8,181 nucleotides of DNA, from NCBI GenBank assembly GCA_025935235.1, contig JAICVT010000198.1, positions 1 through 8,181 on the forward strand. Direction: 5' to 3'. How positions within the stretch are numbered: the first letter of the stretch is position 1; each line of letters begins with the position of its first letter. Positions 6,785-8,181 of the stretch are shown here, in pieces. Source of the DNA: Ktedonobacterales bacterium. Lineage in GTDB: Bacteria; Chloroflexota; Ktedonobacteria; Ktedonobacterales; JADMIN01. The translations under genes and the position numbers were made by a program. The notes under the pieces are model-generated. The model had not been told where the DNA came from. It ran no database searches and was given only the letters and a program-made list of their open reading frames with translations.

Positions 6785-8023
6785 TCAGTCTGGCAGCTGA
6801 ACCTCGATAGCGTGCGTCCGGGGCGCTCGATGGGCCAGCTCCTGAAGCAGCCCATAGTAGCGCTCGCGCTCATGCTCCCAGCGGAACCGCTCATAGTCCC
6901 GCGCGGCGTTCGTCACCATTGACTGGCGCAGGCCGGCGTCGCGATAGAGTCGCGTCATGGCCTCCGCGAAGGCTTCAGGGCTTTCGGAGTCGCACAGCAG
7001 CACGGATTCGGGGCGGAACATCGAGCCAATGGCTGGCGTGTTCGAGGCGATCATCGGGCGCCGCAGCCACGCCATCTCATAGGCCTTCGTCGGTAGCAGC
7101 AGGTCGGCGAAGCCGTCGGTATGATAAGGGACGATGCCGGCGTCGTGTGACACGACGAAGTTGGCCAGCTCTGGCCCCGGTGATACCAGCGGATAGAAGC
7201 GAACGGCGTCGTGCAGCCCCAACTCGTCGGCCATCGCCTTGAAGGCGCCCACATCGTCGCCCTCGCCCAGGATGTCCAGCTCCAGCGCGGGCGCCTCACG
7301 TCGCGCCAGGGCTAGCGCTCGCAGTGCAGTGTCAATGCCGAGCCGGCGGCTGATCGTGCCATAGAACATGAAGCGGAACGGCCCCTGCCGCCCGTGAGCG
7401 TCATAGGGAATCGGCCCTTGCAGCGACGCCGGGAAGATCTGCGGGTCGGCGCTGTTGATGAAGCTGGCGAGTTTGCGCGGCGGTATCCCTCGCGCCAGCA
7501 GTCGCTGCTCGAAGGGCCAACCCACCGTCACCACAAAATCGGCGAAGGCGGCTGAGACGCGCTCCTGAGCTTTGGCGAGCGGCACGAGCACCGCGCGCGC
7601 GCGTTTACCCGCCTTGGCCGCCATCAGCTCCGGGCTGACATCCTGCACATCCAGGATCACGCGCGCCCCACGCAGCTTGGGGATGAGCGCCGAGAAGACC
7701 AGGAAATCGGGCATGTTGTGGACGTGGATGATGTCGTAGTGGCGTTTGGCATGCAGTTGCGCGACTTTGACCGCCGCCAGCGCGGTGAACCCCAGCCACT
7801 CCAGCGTGGTCCAGGCCAGCGGCGCGCCGAGCTTGCGCGTCATCGGCAGCGGATAGATGCGCACACCATGATGCTCCTGAGGCAATGGCGCGCCGTTCCC
7901 TCGCGAGAGGCCGATGACATCAACCTCAGCGCCACAATCCGCCGCCGCCTCCGCCAGCCTCCGTGCGCGAACTTCGTCGGGGTAGGCGTCAAAGGCGATC
8001 ACTGCGATTTTCAGGCGATCCAT
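6785..8023 (-). CDS. Glycosyltransferase, family 4 type (GT-B fold), second copy of the class
   Basis: The protein has 412 residues. The ATG at 8021-8023 has AGAGGA (+ strand 8033-8038) nine bases upstream. Residues 5-10 (KIAVIA) open the N-terminal Rossmann domain, with HVHNMPDF (100-107) and LDVQDVSPEL (124-133) matching the conserved acceptor-domain motifs of this class. The donor domain has FMFYGTISRRLGID (218-231), LGEGDD (252-257) and LPTKAYEMAWLRRPMIAS (310-327). Glu316 is the second Glu of EX7E, while the first position is Leu308, as in the LPTK-type subgroup. There is no membrane helix or signal peptide, so it acts in the cytoplasm or at the membrane's inner face. It is not a recent duplicate of the neighbouring glycosyltransferase: the motifs correspond but the sequences differ throughout. 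It runs convergent to that gene with 9 bases between stops and is transcribed from beyond the right edge or from the 8024-8181 interval. Donor and acceptor are unknown. Confidence 0.92.
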   Translation of the reverse strand: MDRLKIAVIAFDAYPDEVRARRLAEAAADCGAEVDVIGLSRGNGAPLPQEHHGVRIYPLPMTRKLGAPLAWTTLEWLGFTALAAVKVAQLHAKRHYDIIHVHNMPDFLVFSALIPKLRGARVILDVQDVSPELMAAKAGKRARAVLVPLAKAQERVSAAFADFVVTVGWPFEQRLLARGIPPRKLASFINSADPQIFPASLQGPIPYDAHGRQGPFRFMFYGTISRRLGIDTALRALALARREAPALELDILGEGDDVGAFKAMADELGLHDAVRFYPLVSPGPELANFVVSHDAGIVPYHTDGFADLLLPTKAYEMAWLRRPMIASNTPAIGSMFRPESVLLCDSESPEAFAEAMTRLYRDAGLRQSMVTNAARDYERFRWEHERERYYGLLQELAHRAPRTHAIEVQLPD

Positions 8024-8032
8024 TCGAGAGCA

Positions 8033-8038
8033 TCCTCT
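8033..8038 (-). promoter_or_regulatory. Shine-Dalgarno site of the minus-strand glycosyltransferase
   Basis: The minus strand reads AGAGGA here, nine bases before the ATG at 8023. It fixes this ATG as the start. No clear -10/-35 pair is seen between it and the right edge. Confidence 0.55.
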
Positions 8039-8181
8039 TTCGTGCTAGCCGGGTGGCTCGGAACGCGCGCAGACGAGCGCCACGCGGGAAAGGCTGGGAA
8101 AGACAGGGCGAGTGATCGTGGCTAGCCAACGCGGCTGGTGCGAACCCATTCATGTGAGCGATTTGGCAGCCGCACGGCGAC

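Noticed and set aside
8044..8126. Two GCTAGC palindromes (8044-8049 and 8121-8126) upstream of the minus-strand glycosyltransferase
   Set aside because: A six-base palindrome repeated once with no shared flanks is expected by chance and does not define an operator.
8122..8181. Nineteen sense codons on the minus strand from the right edge to a TAG at 8122-8124, possibly the end of an upstream gene
   Set aside because: Too short to judge, and another frame here is also open for a similar length. No recognisable C-terminal motif is present.
1..8181. CRISPR array, tRNA, rRNA, transposase, phage or toxin-antitoxin genes
   Set aside because: I looked for regularly spaced repeats, RNA-gene-like stretches and mobile-element motifs and saw none; the coding density is filled by five metabolic or membrane genes.

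Overview
The window is GC-rich chromosomal DNA, roughly two-thirds G+C by eye, with densely packed genes whose theme is surface polysaccharide or glycoconjugate synthesis. The long nucleotidyltransferase/phosphohexomutase fusion at the left edge is an architecture I associate with Chloroflexota, Actinobacteria and Cyanobacteria. Together with the Ala/Arg-rich proteome and the C-rich/G-rich palindromic spacer, it makes a GC-rich Chloroflexota bacterium (Ktedonobacteria-like) my best guess. No rRNA or other phylogenetic marker is present, so this is inference only.

Layout: (1) Bases 1-2337, + strand: the 3' part of a nucleotide-sugar pyrophosphorylase (mannose-1-phosphate guanylyltransferase-like) with a hexapeptide-repeat domain and a C-terminal phosphomannomutase-like domain. 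The 5' end lies outside the window. (2) Bases 2338-2415: a short convergent spacer with a perfect 9-bp GC-rich hairpin that looks like a dispersed repeat and may act as a terminator. (3) Bases 2416-3957, - strand: a single-pass membrane protein of unknown function with a large Cys-containing outer domain. (4) Bases 3958-4298: a divergent promoter region. (5) Bases 4299-5540 and 5567-6775, + strand: a membrane-anchored SGNH/GDSL hydrolase and a family-4-type glycosyltransferase in one probable operon. (6) Bases 6785-8023, - strand: a second family-4-type glycosyltransferase, tail-to-tail with the first with only 9 bp between the stops. (7) Bases 8024-8181: the upstream region of that gene, with no clear feature beyond its Shine-Dalgarno site.

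Working together (inference): the first protein would make an activated sugar, the two glycosyltransferases would transfer sugars to a lipid or polysaccharide acceptor at the inner face of the membrane, and the anchored SGNH hydrolase would remove or transfer acyl groups on the glycan outside the cell. The orphan membrane protein has no assignable role.

The most notable observation is that the phosphomannomutase-like domain keeps the fold-level pattern of its family, but all four active-site loops, and also the N-terminal FGTxGxRG motif, are substituted. It is probably not a working mutase. I saw no CRISPR array, tRNA, rRNA, transposase, phage gene or defence system, and no wholly new multi-gene system.
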